This document shows, piece after piece, positions 1 through 6,277 of a stretch of DNA of 20,082 bases. The notes beneath the pieces are model-generated. The model had not been told where the DNA came from, did not search any database, and saw only the letters and a program-made list of their open reading frames with translations. The stretch lies in assembly GCA_003599475.1 (NCBI GenBank), contig QZKK01000142.1, forward strand, positions 1-20,082, written 5' to 3'. Source of the stretch: Desulfobacteraceae bacterium. Its GTDB lineage: Bacteria; Desulfobacterota; Desulfobacteria; Desulfobacterales; SURF-15. A program made the position numbers and the translations under genes. Each line of letters opens with the position of its first letter. Position 1 is the first letter of the stretch.

Positions 1-143
1 CCGAGATCTTCCTCCGAAGGAGATGTCTGCCCAAGCTGCCAGTCTCCCCGGAATGCAAGCAGGAGCGTATCCGCATCCCGCCGGATGAAATCTACGCCGC
101 CGCGGGGACGGACTCCGTGCACTTCGGGCTTCTCTCTTTTCAT
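1..143 (-). CDS. MlaE-like lipid ABC permease with N-terminal STAS domain, 5' part only
   Basis: Only the first 47 codons are in the window; the rest lies beyond position 1. The ATG at 143-141 is the first usable start after an in-frame stop inside the end of the upstream mlaC-like gene. The visible residues include a segment reading DTLLLAFRGDWQLGQ (about residues 24-38). This resembles the opening beta-strands of STAS (MlaB-like) domains, which in some MlaE-family permeases are fused ahead of the membrane domain. Its position 46 bp downstream of an MlaC-like gene on the same strand supports an Mla-type role, moving phospholipid between outer and inner membranes. No membrane segment is visible yet, so a free-standing MlaB-like STAS protein is the alternative. 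The call is inferred from a short segment and context. Confidence 0.55.
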   Translation of the reverse strand, partial: MKREKPEVHGVRPRGGVDFIRRDADTLLLAFRGDWQLGQTSPSEEDL

Positions 144-189
144 CTCCGCTTCCGACCCGCCATTCCTGTGAATTTCCCAACGGAAATCC

Positions 190-774
190 TCAACTCCCCT
201 TTACCCTCTCCTCCAGGGTTTTGAGCAGTTCATCGGGGCTCTGCTTCGCCAGAATCTCATTGAACTGACTCCGATAATTGCTGACCATGCTGACTCCTTC
301 GATCACCACATCATAGACTTTCCAATTCCCCTTGTTCTTGACCATCCGGTAGTCGATCGGAATCTGTTGTGCCCCGGTGGAAATGTTGCTTTCGACCTCG
401 GCTTTGTTCTCCGAATTCATGGTTTCTTTTTCAAACAATACCTTCTCGCCGCTATAGGCAAGGATTCGATCCATGTAAACGTTTTCCAACAGCTTCCGAT
501 AGAATTGAACAAATTTCTCCTGCTGCTCGGGTGAAAACTGCTTCCAGTGCCGTCCGAGGGTCAATCGGGAGAGTACGTTGAAATCGAAGAACTCCGCTAC
601 GATGGACCGGATCTTTTCCCTTTTGGCGGAAAGCTCGAGGCTCTTATCTGCGGCTACCGCCACCACCCGATCCACGCCCTCTTTTGCCGTATCCGTCGGG
701 GGCCCTGCGAGTGCCGCCGACGGCAGGATAAAGACCGCACAAAGGATTCCGATGCATAGAAGACTTCTGTACAT
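190..774 (-). CDS. mlaC: MlaC-family periplasmic phospholipid-binding protein
   Basis: 194 aa. It starts with a clear type I signal peptide: a short basic start, then a hydrophobic run ending AALA near residue 23. The body has the Tol-Ttg2D/MlaC pattern. F-D-F-N-V-L-S-R-L-T-L-G-R-H-W (about 63-77) is followed by S-P-E-Q-Q-E-K-F-V-Q-F-Y (81-92). Further on come Y-R-M-V-K...W-K-V-Y-D-V-V-I-E-G-V-S and N-Y-R-S-Q-F. In the family this protein shuttles phospholipid across the periplasm between an outer-membrane partner and the MlaFEDB complex. A strong AAAGGAGG ribosome site lies 6 nt before the ATG and overlaps the stop region of the upstream 142-aa gene, so translation is probably coupled. The next gene downstream is the STAS-type permease. 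It is distinct from the longer MlaC-like gene at 4859-5596. Confidence 0.88.
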   Translation of the reverse strand: MYRSLLCIGILCAVFILPSAALAGPPTDTAKEGVDRVVAVAADKSLELSAKREKIRSIVAEFFDFNVLSRLTLGRHWKQFSPEQQEKFVQFYRKLLENVYMDRILAYSGEKVLFEKETMNSENKAEVESNISTGAQQIPIDYRMVKNKGNWKVYDVVIEGVSMVSNYRSQFNEILAKQSPDELLKTLEERVKGS

Positions 775-787
775 TCCGCTGCCTCCT

Positions 788-1216
788 TTACTCCTGATGA
801 TTTTCCGTCATCAACCTTTTTACGACATCCAAAAGCGGAGGTCGCAACGGACGCCATTTCGGCTGAACGGCCTTACCTTCATGCCAACTGAATTCGACCG
901 CTTCGAACGCTTCCGGAATTTCATGCCTGCCCGACGGACCGTATACGACTCCGGGATAATATTCGATATAGATCATCCGCTGGGGGTCGATTCCGAACGT
1001 CTCTACGATTCCGGTGGCGATATGACCGGCACAGCCTTTGATCGACATCCGACTCTCCGGCACATCGGTGGTGATTGCGATAACCGGTCTCAGATGTTTC
1101 AAGCCGTGCTTCTCGTTCTTTTGAAAATCAAAAATACGCAACCGGCAGGAACCGCTGGCCAGCCGAAGCTTGCCCCCCCACCCCTCCCATGAATAAAGGT
1201 CGTCGTAGATCCACAT
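788..1216 (-). CDS. conserved-looking hypothetical protein (142 aa)
   Basis: I do not recognise the family. The 142-aa product is soluble, with no signal peptide or membrane segment. It begins M-W-I-Y-D-D-L-Y-S-W-E-G-W-G-G and continues through S-C-R-L-R-I-F, a short S-I-K-G-C-A-G-H-I-A-T segment, an Y-I-E-Y-Y-P-G segment and an E-F-S-W-H-E-G-K stretch. It ends P-P-L-L-D-V-V-K-R-L. The aromatic/glycine-rich start and the charged C-terminus look protein-like. I chose the ATG at 1216 because the longer frame to 1390 overlaps the real upstream gene by 100 bp, and its extra residues are basic and low in hydrophobics. The ribosome site is weak (GGAG about 17 nt upstream), so an in-frame TTG further up remains possible. 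The stop codon lies 13 bp before mlaC, suggesting co-expression with the lipid-transfer genes. Confidence 0.68.
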   Translation of the reverse strand: MWIYDDLYSWEGWGGKLRLASGSCRLRIFDFQKNEKHGLKHLRPVIAITTDVPESRMSIKGCAGHIATGIVETFGIDPQRMIYIEYYPGVVYGPSGRHEIPEAFEAVEFSWHEGKAVQPKWRPLRPPLLDVVKRLMTENHQE

Positions 1217-1289
1217 GGCAGCCGCACTGGTTCTCCAAGTCCGTCTGAAGCGGTTTATGTTAGCATGCTTTTTATCCTGGACCAATACC

Positions 1290-2030
1290 TTAGATGGTGA
1301 ACCGCCAGGCACAGTACCACTCCTCCGTGTGCTCGTCCGGGGGGCATCCGATGCATTCGGTTCGAATCGCCGGATCGATGCTTTTCGCAAAAGAGGTATA
1401 TTCGATCATCCCCCCGGATTTGCACGGATAATCAGCCATCCCCTTCCGTTTCCTGGCGGACTGTACCCTACAATCGTTCATTTGGAATACGAAGCCGTTC
1501 GGCCCCTCGTGGATGAAGGAATATCTGTTGACTCGGGAATAGATTCGAAAATTGAGTGCGGTCTTGAGGCCTTCCAGACCCGGAGATTCGGGAAGAGCAA
1601 GAAAGTTTCGGATAGACCACGCCTCGAAGGGGGAGAAATGAGCCCAGCAGTTGTCGTTGCAGCGCTTGGCCTCCGTCATTCCGGATGAAAATTCGACCAC
1701 CTGAAACCAGACGCCGTCGTTGGCAAGCCAGTTGACCGCCACTGCGTCCATCAGCGCAAGAAGCTTCTCTTTCGGGAGTTCAAGCAGAGGTTTGGGGATT
1801 TGATCTTTCATTTCGAATCCCAGCGGATTCGAAAGCCGTTTCATCTGTATTTCGATGCTGCGGAAAGAGGCGCTCTTGAGAACCTCAAGCGCTTTTTCCA
1901 TTCCCATTTCATCCCTCACTTCGGTAAACCAGAGCGTATAATGAATCAGAATGCGATGGAAAAAGTCCATCAGCAATCGGGCGGTGTTTTCGTGATCGAG
2001 ATCTTCAATTCTTAGATCGGAATCTGCCAT
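1290..2030 (-). CDS. DUF6125-like cysteine-rich cytosolic protein
   Basis: 246 aa from the ATG at 2030; an in-frame GTG at 2039 is the alternative start. A GGTGGAG motif lies just before the ATG. I recognise the C-terminal pattern C-I-G-C-P-P-D-E-H-x-E-E-W-Y-C-A-W-R-F-T (about 226-245) as typical of proteins labelled DUF6125 in anaerobic Proteobacteria and Desulfobacterota; this is from memory. Cysteines at about 124, 128, 187, 203, 226, 229 and 240 fall in pairs or near aromatic residues and could bind a metal or cofactor, which is inference. There is no signal peptide or membrane helix. It is the first gene of the minus-strand group leading to mlaC, with 73 bp before the next start. Function is unknown. 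Confidence 0.75.
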   Translation of the reverse strand: MADSDLRIEDLDHENTARLLMDFFHRILIHYTLWFTEVRDEMGMEKALEVLKSASFRSIEIQMKRLSNPLGFEMKDQIPKPLLELPKEKLLALMDAVAVNWLANDGVWFQVVEFSSGMTEAKRCNDNCWAHFSPFEAWSIRNFLALPESPGLEGLKTALNFRIYSRVNRYSFIHEGPNGFVFQMNDCRVQSARKRKGMADYPCKSGGMIEYTSFAKSIDPAIRTECIGCPPDEHTEEWYCAWRFTI

Positions 2031-2044
2031 CGGCTCCACCCCAT

Positions 2045-2086
2045 TTTAGAGTTTAGATTTTTGATTTGAGATTCTTAATTGTCATT
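2045..2086. repeat. heptamer-period degenerate array (TTTAGAT type)
   Basis: Six consecutive 7-bp words with the theme TTTAGAT/TTTTGAT/TTGAGAT, degrading to the right. It lies directly upstream of the DUF6125-like start and overlaps its leader. No matching inverted arm is visible nearby. Confidence 0.55.
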
Positions 2087-2148
2087 CTCTGCGCCTCCGC
2101 CCCTCGACAAGCTCTGGGCTGTGAGCCCTGTCGAACAGCGTCTCCGCG
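2086..2148. repeat. octamer-period array (TCTCTGCG type) interrupted by hairpin
   Basis: An 8-bp word array of the type TCTCTGCG/TCTCCGCG is visible at 2086-2100 and again at 2138-2148. The 37 bp between them carry a hairpin. Removing the middle part would restore a nearly continuous octamer run, which suggests an insertion. Confidence 0.55.
2104..2134. repeat. REP-like hairpin
   Basis: Inverted arms TCGACA and TGTCGA, extended inward by GCTC and GAGC, enclose a short GC-rich loop. The sequence resembles the common intergenic palindromes built on TCGACA-GCTC found in many bacterial genomes. It sits inside the octamer array. Confidence 0.6.
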
Positions 2149-2247
2149 TGAGAAAAGCAGAGGGAATCGGTTCCCGACCTAAAGCCGTTAGCGCAAGTCA
2201 GGTGTCGATGTCAAGATGCTTCACCCGTCTTCCCCCCCTTTCTATCC

Positions 2248-2276
2248 TTGACAAAGTGCGGATGTTTACCTATATG
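2248..2276 (+). promoter_or_regulatory. sigma-70 promoter for mlaEFDC operon
   Basis: A perfect TTGACA -35 box (2248-2253), a 17-bp spacer and TATATG as -10 (2271-2276). The predicted start is near 2283, giving about 50 nt of leader before the mlaE ATG. This is the best promoter match in the window. Confidence 0.7.
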
Positions 2277-2333
2277 CTTGACCATAAAAGGAAATTTTTA
2301 CCGGAGTGATGGAAAGAGCGGCAGGGCTAAACG

Positions 2334-3140
2334 ATGAAGTCTTCCGATTCCATTTTGAAATCGTCTCTTGGCGCTCTGGGCCGATGGGCGCTGACCCTCT
2401 TCCAGGAGGCCGGAAAAATCGCCCTGTTTTTCTTTCAGGCGTTTCTTCTGATCTTTTCACTTCCGTTTCAGCTCACGAAAATCGTCCATCAGATATTTTT
2501 TATCGGCACCAAGTCTCTGCTTGTCATTTGTTTGACCGGGACTTTTTCCGGTATGGTCTTGGGTCTTCAGGGATATTATACGCTCGTTCAATTCGGATCC
2601 GAGGGGCTTCTCGGGGCTGCCGTCGCCCTTTCCCTGGTTCGGGAACTGGGGCCCGTGCTGACGGCCATCATGGTGGTGGGTCGCGCAGGATCGGCAATGG
2701 CCGCCGAAATCGGGATCATGAGAATTTCCGAACAGATCGATGCCCTCGAAACCATGGATATCGATCCGATCCGATTTCTGGTCAGCCCGAGGATGGCCGC
2801 CTCCCTTTTCAGCTTTCCTCTGTTGACGGCGGTTTTTGACGTTATCGGCATCTTCGGCGGATATGTGTCCGGGTCCCTGCTGCTCCAGATGGATCGAGGA
2901 ACTTACTTTTCCCGGGTGGAAACCGGAGTCACCATGACGGACATCAACGGCGGATTCATCAAATCGATCGCATTTGCTCTCCTGGTGGCGACCGTCTGCT
3001 GCTATCAGGGATACTTCACGCACACCCGGGCGGAAGGTTTCGGAGCAAAGGGCGTGAGTCTTTCGACCACTTCGGCGGTGGTGATGTCTTGCGTGCTGAT
3101 ACTGATTGCAGATTATATACTGACATCCTTTTTACTTTGA
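2334..3140 (+). CDS. mlaE: MlaE-family phospholipid ABC transporter permease
   Basis: 268 aa, the usual length for a permease without a STAS extension. Several long hydrophobic segments are visible, at about 28-48, 60-82, 155-180, 205-232 and 245-268. The family core appears as S-L-V-R-E-L-G-P-V-L-T-A-I, then V-G-R-A-G-S-A-M-A-A-E-I-G, then E-Q-I-D-A-L...D-P-I-R-F-L. In the Mla complex two copies form the inner-membrane channel, powered by MlaF and capped by MlaD. It is the first gene after a strong promoter, and its stop is 6 bp before mlaF. The second mlaE at the right end is closely similar over the shared region. Confidence 0.93.
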   Translation: MKSSDSILKSSLGALGRWALTLFQEAGKIALFFFQAFLLIFSLPFQLTKIVHQIFFIGTKSLLVICLTGTFSGMVLGLQGYYTLVQFGSEGLLGAAVALSLVRELGPVLTAIMVVGRAGSAMAAEIGIMRISEQIDALETMDIDPIRFLVSPRMAASLFSFPLLTAVFDVIGIFGGYVSGSLLLQMDRGTYFSRVETGVTMTDINGGFIKSIAFALLVATVCCYQGYFTHTRAEGFGAKGVSLSTTSAVVMSCVLILIADYILTSFLL

Positions 3141-3146
3141 TTCCCG

Positions 3147-4358
3147 ATGAAAGAACCATTCATACAGCTTGAAAACGTTTCCAAAAGGCTTGGGAACTCT
3201 CAGATCCTCAGCGACACCCGCCTGGACATCTACAGGGGCGAAATCACCACGATCATCGGAAAGAGCGGGGTGGGCAAAAGCGTACTGCTGAAACACATTA
3301 TCGGGCTGATGGAGCCGGATTCAGGCTGTGTGCGGTTCCAGGGGCGGCCGTTGTCGGCAATGAAAAAACCCGAGCGCAAGGCCCTCAGGCGCAAAATCAG
3401 CTATATGTTTCAGGGCAATGCGCTTTTTGATTCCATGACGGTATATGAGAACATCGCCCTTCCGTTGAAGGAAAGGACCCAGATGTCGGATCTGGAGATC
3501 CGGGAAAAGGTAAAGGAACAGCTTCGCAGGCTAGACATCCGGCAGATCGAAGACAATTATCCTTCTCAGATTTCAGGCGGGATGAAAAAGCGGGTTGCGC
3601 TGGCCAGGGCCCTTGTCACGGGCCCCGAGGTTGTCCTTTTCGATGAGCCCACGACAGGACTGGATCCGATTCGTAAGAGTGCGGTACACCATCTGATTTC
3701 GGATTTTCAAAGAAAATTCGGTTTCACCGGCGTTATCGTCAGCCATGAAATTCCGGATATTTTCTATATTTCTCAAAGAATCGCCATGCTCAATGAGGGC
3801 CGCATCCAATTCGAAGGCACCCCCGAGGAAATCCAGCGGGTATCGGACCCCGTGGTGCAGGAGTTTGTTCAAGGCCTTGAAAGCACCCGGGGCGAGCTGA
3901 CCGGCATGTCGGCTCTCCCTCTGGTCCAAAGGCGGTACGGAGAGGGGCTGTCATGGCTCACCCGGCGCGCTCTTCCTTTTTCAATCATCATTCTGCGTCT
4001 GGAGAACCTGGATGAGATCACCGCAGCCGCCGGACACACCCTGGGGCTTACGCTGCTGATCAATTTCGCAGATCAGGTCGAGAATCGCCTGCGCATCACC
4101 GACACCTGTATCCGTCATGGATTCAATACCGTCATGCTGATGCTGCCGGATACAAACATCGGCCAGGCCCGGATGATCTGCTCGAAGCTGGCCGAAAACA
4201 TCACCGGACGGGATATCATCCAGTCGACCCCTTACGATGGATTCAAGATCGAAGTCGGTGCAGGAATCATCGAGGTTGAGGAAAACAGCGAATTTGAAAG
4301 GCTGATCGCCGATGCCGCATCGGCAAAAACCCTGCATTTCGAATTCCGTCACGATTAA
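3147..4358 (+). CDS. mlaF: MlaF-family ABC ATPase fused to degenerate GGDEF-like domain
   Basis: 403 aa, about 140-150 residues longer than a standard MlaF. The ATPase has Walker A GKSGVGKS (38-45), signature ISGGMKKR (142-149), Walker B VVLFDEP (162-168) and switch histidine H200, so it should be active in driving MlaE. Residues 250-403 are extra. They follow the order of a GGDEF domain: LTG start (251), L-E-N-L-D-E strand (285-290), then R-H-G-F-N-T-V-M-L-M-L-P (323-334) where R-x-G-G-D-E-F-x-x-x-L-P is expected. The catalytic signature is lost, so diguanylate cyclase activity is not expected; a regulatory or nucleotide-sensing role is inference. No Shine-Dalgarno is evident before the ATG, so translation is probably coupled to mlaE 6 bp upstream. 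Confidence 0.92.
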   Translation: MKEPFIQLENVSKRLGNSQILSDTRLDIYRGEITTIIGKSGVGKSVLLKHIIGLMEPDSGCVRFQGRPLSAMKKPERKALRRKISYMFQGNALFDSMTVYENIALPLKERTQMSDLEIREKVKEQLRRLDIRQIEDNYPSQISGGMKKRVALARALVTGPEVVLFDEPTTGLDPIRKSAVHHLISDFQRKFGFTGVIVSHEIPDIFYISQRIAMLNEGRIQFEGTPEEIQRVSDPVVQEFVQGLESTRGELTGMSALPLVQRRYGEGLSWLTRRALPFSIIILRLENLDEITAAAGHTLGLTLLINFADQVENRLRITDTCIRHGFNTVMLMLPDTNIGQARMICSKLAENITGRDIIQSTPYDGFKIEVGAGIIEVEENSEFERLIADAASAKTLHFEFRHD

Positions 4359-4369
4359 TGGAGGTTTCA

Positions 4370-4819
4370 ATGAAGCGATCCTCGGTAGAAGTGTGGGTCG
4401 GCATCTTTGTCATCATCAGTCTTGTCTGTATCGGATATTTATCGATCCGGCTGGGCAAGGTGGAGGTTTTCGGAGACAAGTACTATTCTCTTCATGCCAG
4501 GTTTCAATCCGTTTCCGGGCTGAGGCCGGGGACGCACGTGGAGATGGCCGGCGTCAAGGTCGGACTTGTGGAGAAAGTCGCTTTGGACCCGCAAAAACTG
4601 ATCGCCGTCGTTACACTGAAAATCAGAAGGGACATCCAGTTGACAGACGACGTGATCGCATCGATAAAAACCGCCGGTCTCATCGGAGATAAATATATCA
4701 AACTTTCGCCGGGTGGCTCGGATGTCGAACTGAAACCCGGAGACTACATCACGGAAACGGAGTCCGCGCTCGATATCGAAGAACTCATCAGCAAATACGT
4801 GTTTGGCAAAGTATCCTAG
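4370..4819 (+). CDS. mlaD: MlaD-family MCE-domain lipid transfer protein
   Basis: 149 aa. A single N-terminal membrane anchor (about residues 8-25, W-V-G-I-F-V-I-I...) leads into one MCE domain. Visible family marks are F-Q-S-V-S-G-L-R-P-G-T-H-V-E-M-A-G-V-K-V-G and A-S-I-K-T-A-G-L-I-G-D-K-Y-I-K-L. In the family it forms a periplasmic hexameric ring on MlaE that passes lipid to or from MlaC. I chose the ATG at 4370 because GGAGG lies 5 nt upstream. The ATG at 4358 overlaps the mlaF stop and would place that site inside the gene. The end L-I-S-K-Y-V-F-G-K-V matches the other mlaD copy (17883-18341), pointing to a shared ancestry of the two operons. Confidence 0.93.
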   Translation: MKRSSVEVWVGIFVIISLVCIGYLSIRLGKVEVFGDKYYSLHARFQSVSGLRPGTHVEMAGVKVGLVEKVALDPQKLIAVVTLKIRRDIQLTDDVIASIKTAGLIGDKYIKLSPGGSDVELKPGDYITETESALDIEELISKYVFGKVS

Positions 4820-4858
4820 CAACGGAATGCGAACGATCAGCCATGGCGAGGTAAGCCG

Positions 4859-5596
4859 ATGAATGAGGAAAAGAAAAGATTATCGAAGATCGCTTTCACT
4901 GTTTGCTCGCTTCTGCTTCTGGTTTCGAATGCTTCCGGCTCCAATGACTCTCCCCTCGAAGCGCTCCGGGGCCCGCTCGAGAAAGTCATCGGTCCTTTGA
5001 ATCATCCGGTCTCTACCCTTCAGATCGACTCCGGAGAGGATGCCTGGACCACATTTCACCAGCTTTTCGATTTCAGAGAAATCAGCATGCGCTCGCTTTC
5101 TTCCTATTGGATCGATTTTTCGCTCGGTCAAAGGGAAGAGTTCACCCGTCTTTTTTCACAACTGCTGACCTCGGTCTGCTTGAAAAGAATCCAAGAGGAA
5201 TGCCTGAACAACGTTGTCGCATACCTTTCCCACGAAATGATCTCCGATCGCAGGGCCGTGGTGAAAACGAAGATTATCCGGAAAAACCTTACCGATATCT
5301 CCATTTCATACAGCATGAGAAAACGGGCGAAGGAATGGAAGATCTATGACATCGACATCGAAGGAATCCGACTGATTCACAACTATCGCCTCCAGTTCAG
5401 AAGAATCCTCATGAGGGAAGAGCCGGCCTTTCTCATCGCGTTGCTTCAGGGAAAGATCCGGCAGCAGATCGAGGAGAATGCATCCGGTGAGCGCGTCCCG
5501 GCTGAGAGCCGCTCAACCGATGCGAAGGTCGAGTGGCAGCAATTTGCTCAGAAATGCTTCCTGGCCATCTGGCTGGAAGGAGCGGATCGGAAATGA
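4859..5596 (+). CDS. mlaC: MlaC-family periplasmic lipid carrier, long form
   Basis: 245 aa. A basic start and hydrophobic stretch (about residues 8-27) form a signal peptide. The core matches MlaC: F-D-F-R-E-I-S-M-R-S-L-S-S-Y-W, then L-G-Q-R-E-E-F-T-R-L-F-S-Q-L-L, then K-E-W-K-I-Y-D-I-D-I-E-G-I-R-L-I-H-N-Y-R-L-Q-F. Compared with the 194-aa copy at 190-774, the N-terminal helix region differs. An extra tail of about 40 residues follows the usual end, with no membrane or lipobox signal. GAGGT lies about 7 nt before the ATG. The stop codon TGA is itself the first three bases of a perfect 14-bp tandem duplication. Sequence similarity to the other copy is limited, so this is an older paralogue rather than a recent duplication. 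Confidence 0.88.
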   Translation: MNEEKKRLSKIAFTVCSLLLLVSNASGSNDSPLEALRGPLEKVIGPLNHPVSTLQIDSGEDAWTTFHQLFDFREISMRSLSSYWIDFSLGQREEFTRLFSQLLTSVCLKRIQEECLNNVVAYLSHEMISDRRAVVKTKIIRKNLTDISISYSMRKRAKEWKIYDIDIEGIRLIHNYRLQFRRILMREEPAFLIALLQGKIRQQIEENASGERVPAESRSTDAKVEWQQFAQKCFLAIWLEGADRK

Positions 5597-5621
5597 GCTT
5601 TCAGCTTTGAGCTTTCAGCTT
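5594..5621. repeat. perfect 14-bp tandem duplication (heptamer based)
   Basis: Two exact copies of TGAGCTTTCAGCTT, each made of two related 7-bp words (TGAGCTT, TCAGCTT). The first copy contains the mlaC stop codon. The array fills most of the 32-bp gap to the convergent XRE-cupin gene. Confidence 0.85.
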
Positions 5622-5628
5622 CGGCACT

Positions 5629-6264
5629 CTATCCTTCATAGATGACCGCCAGAATCGTCGCCTGCCCGCTTTCCGCCGATATCAGGTGCGGCACGGTCGA
5701 AAGATAATAGACGCTGTCTCCCGGATTCAACAGAAAAATCTCATCTCCGATTTTCAATCTGGCGATTCCGGTCAGCACGTAGATAAACTCTTCTCCCTCG
5801 TGAACCGAGGTCCCCTCATCCGGCGCCTCTTCGAGTTGAACGATCAGCGCCTCCATATGGCGGCCTTTTACTTCGGGAGCAAGGCTCTTGTAACTGTAAA
5901 CCTGCGTTTTTCCCTTGCGTGAAGTCGACCTGTGGACGATTTTCTGCTCTGTATTGCGAGTGACCGAATAGAGCCGCTCCCCCACTCCCGACACCAGCCG
6001 GGTAAAGGCGCTGTCCAGGGCCTTGGAAAGCTTGATGATCGTGCCCAACTGCGGCTGGATTTGATTGTTTTCGATTCCCGATAGAAAATCGATTTCGAAG
6101 CCGGTCATCCTCGAGACCTCTTCAAGGGATAATCCCTTCTGCTGCCTGAGCGAACGGATTCGTTTTCCCACTTCATCGACGGCCGACCGCTTCTCCTTGG
6201 AAATACTGCCGGTGAGGTCTTCGAAAAAATCTACGTTGATGTGAGGTATCTCCTCTTTCCCCAT
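5629..6264 (-). CDS. XRE-family regulator with C-terminal cupin sensor
   Basis: 211 aa. An XRE-type helix-turn-helix spans about 32-92 (V-G-K-R-I-R-S-L-R-Q-Q-K-G-L-S-L-E-E-V then G-I-E-N-N-Q). A small cupin barrel lies at about 133-211, with H-E-G-E-E-F-I-Y-V-L-T-G (155-166) and N-P-G-D-S-V-Y-Y...P-H. This architecture is that of transcription factors that read a small ligand in the cupin; the ligand here is unknown. An extra 30-residue N-terminal tail is present. AAAGGAG lies 5 nt before the ATG and overlaps the end of the HMG-CoA-lyase-like gene, 13 bp upstream, so it is the last gene of that operon. The likely targets are the two divergent operons around 9679-10027, an inference from context. 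A paralogue lies at 15835. Confidence 0.92.
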   Translation of the reverse strand: MGKEEIPHINVDFFEDLTGSISKEKRSAVDEVGKRIRSLRQQKGLSLEEVSRMTGFEIDFLSGIENNQIQPQLGTIIKLSKALDSAFTRLVSGVGERLYSVTRNTEQKIVHRSTSRKGKTQVYSYKSLAPEVKGRHMEALIVQLEEAPDEGTSVHEGEEFIYVLTGIARLKIGDEIFLLNPGDSVYYLSTVPHLISAESGQATILAVIYEG

Positions 6265-6277
6265 TTGCTTCTCCTTT

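Larger units (their letters stand above)
2031..2333. other. divergent spacer between DUF6125-like gene and mlaE
   Basis: This 303-bp region separates the minus-strand group from the plus-strand mla operon. It holds a heptamer-period array (2045-2086), an octamer-period array split by a hairpin (2086-2148) and a plus-strand sigma-70 promoter (2248-2276). I saw no convincing gene; an open frame through 2079-2309 runs across the hairpin and has no family features. I could not identify a good minus-strand promoter. Confidence 0.6.

Noticed and set aside
578..1192. Plus-strand open frame opposite mlaC and the 142-aa gene
   Set aside because: It lies antisense to a signal-peptide MlaC protein with a strong ribosome site. 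Its translation is low complexity and it has no start signal.
1217..1390. N-terminal extension of the 142-aa protein to 1390
   Set aside because: It would overlap the DUF6125-like gene by 100 bp and adds a basic, non-conserved-looking leader. The internal ATG at 1216 begins a coherent protein.
2079..2309. Small plus-strand gene in the divergent spacer
   Set aside because: The frame runs through the octamer array, the hairpin and the mlaE promoter, and has no ribosome site or protein-like pattern.
4843..4854. Three-codon leader ORF (ATG-GCG-AGG-TAA) just before the long mlaC
   Set aside because: It coincides with the ribosome-binding region, and so short a frame is expected by chance.
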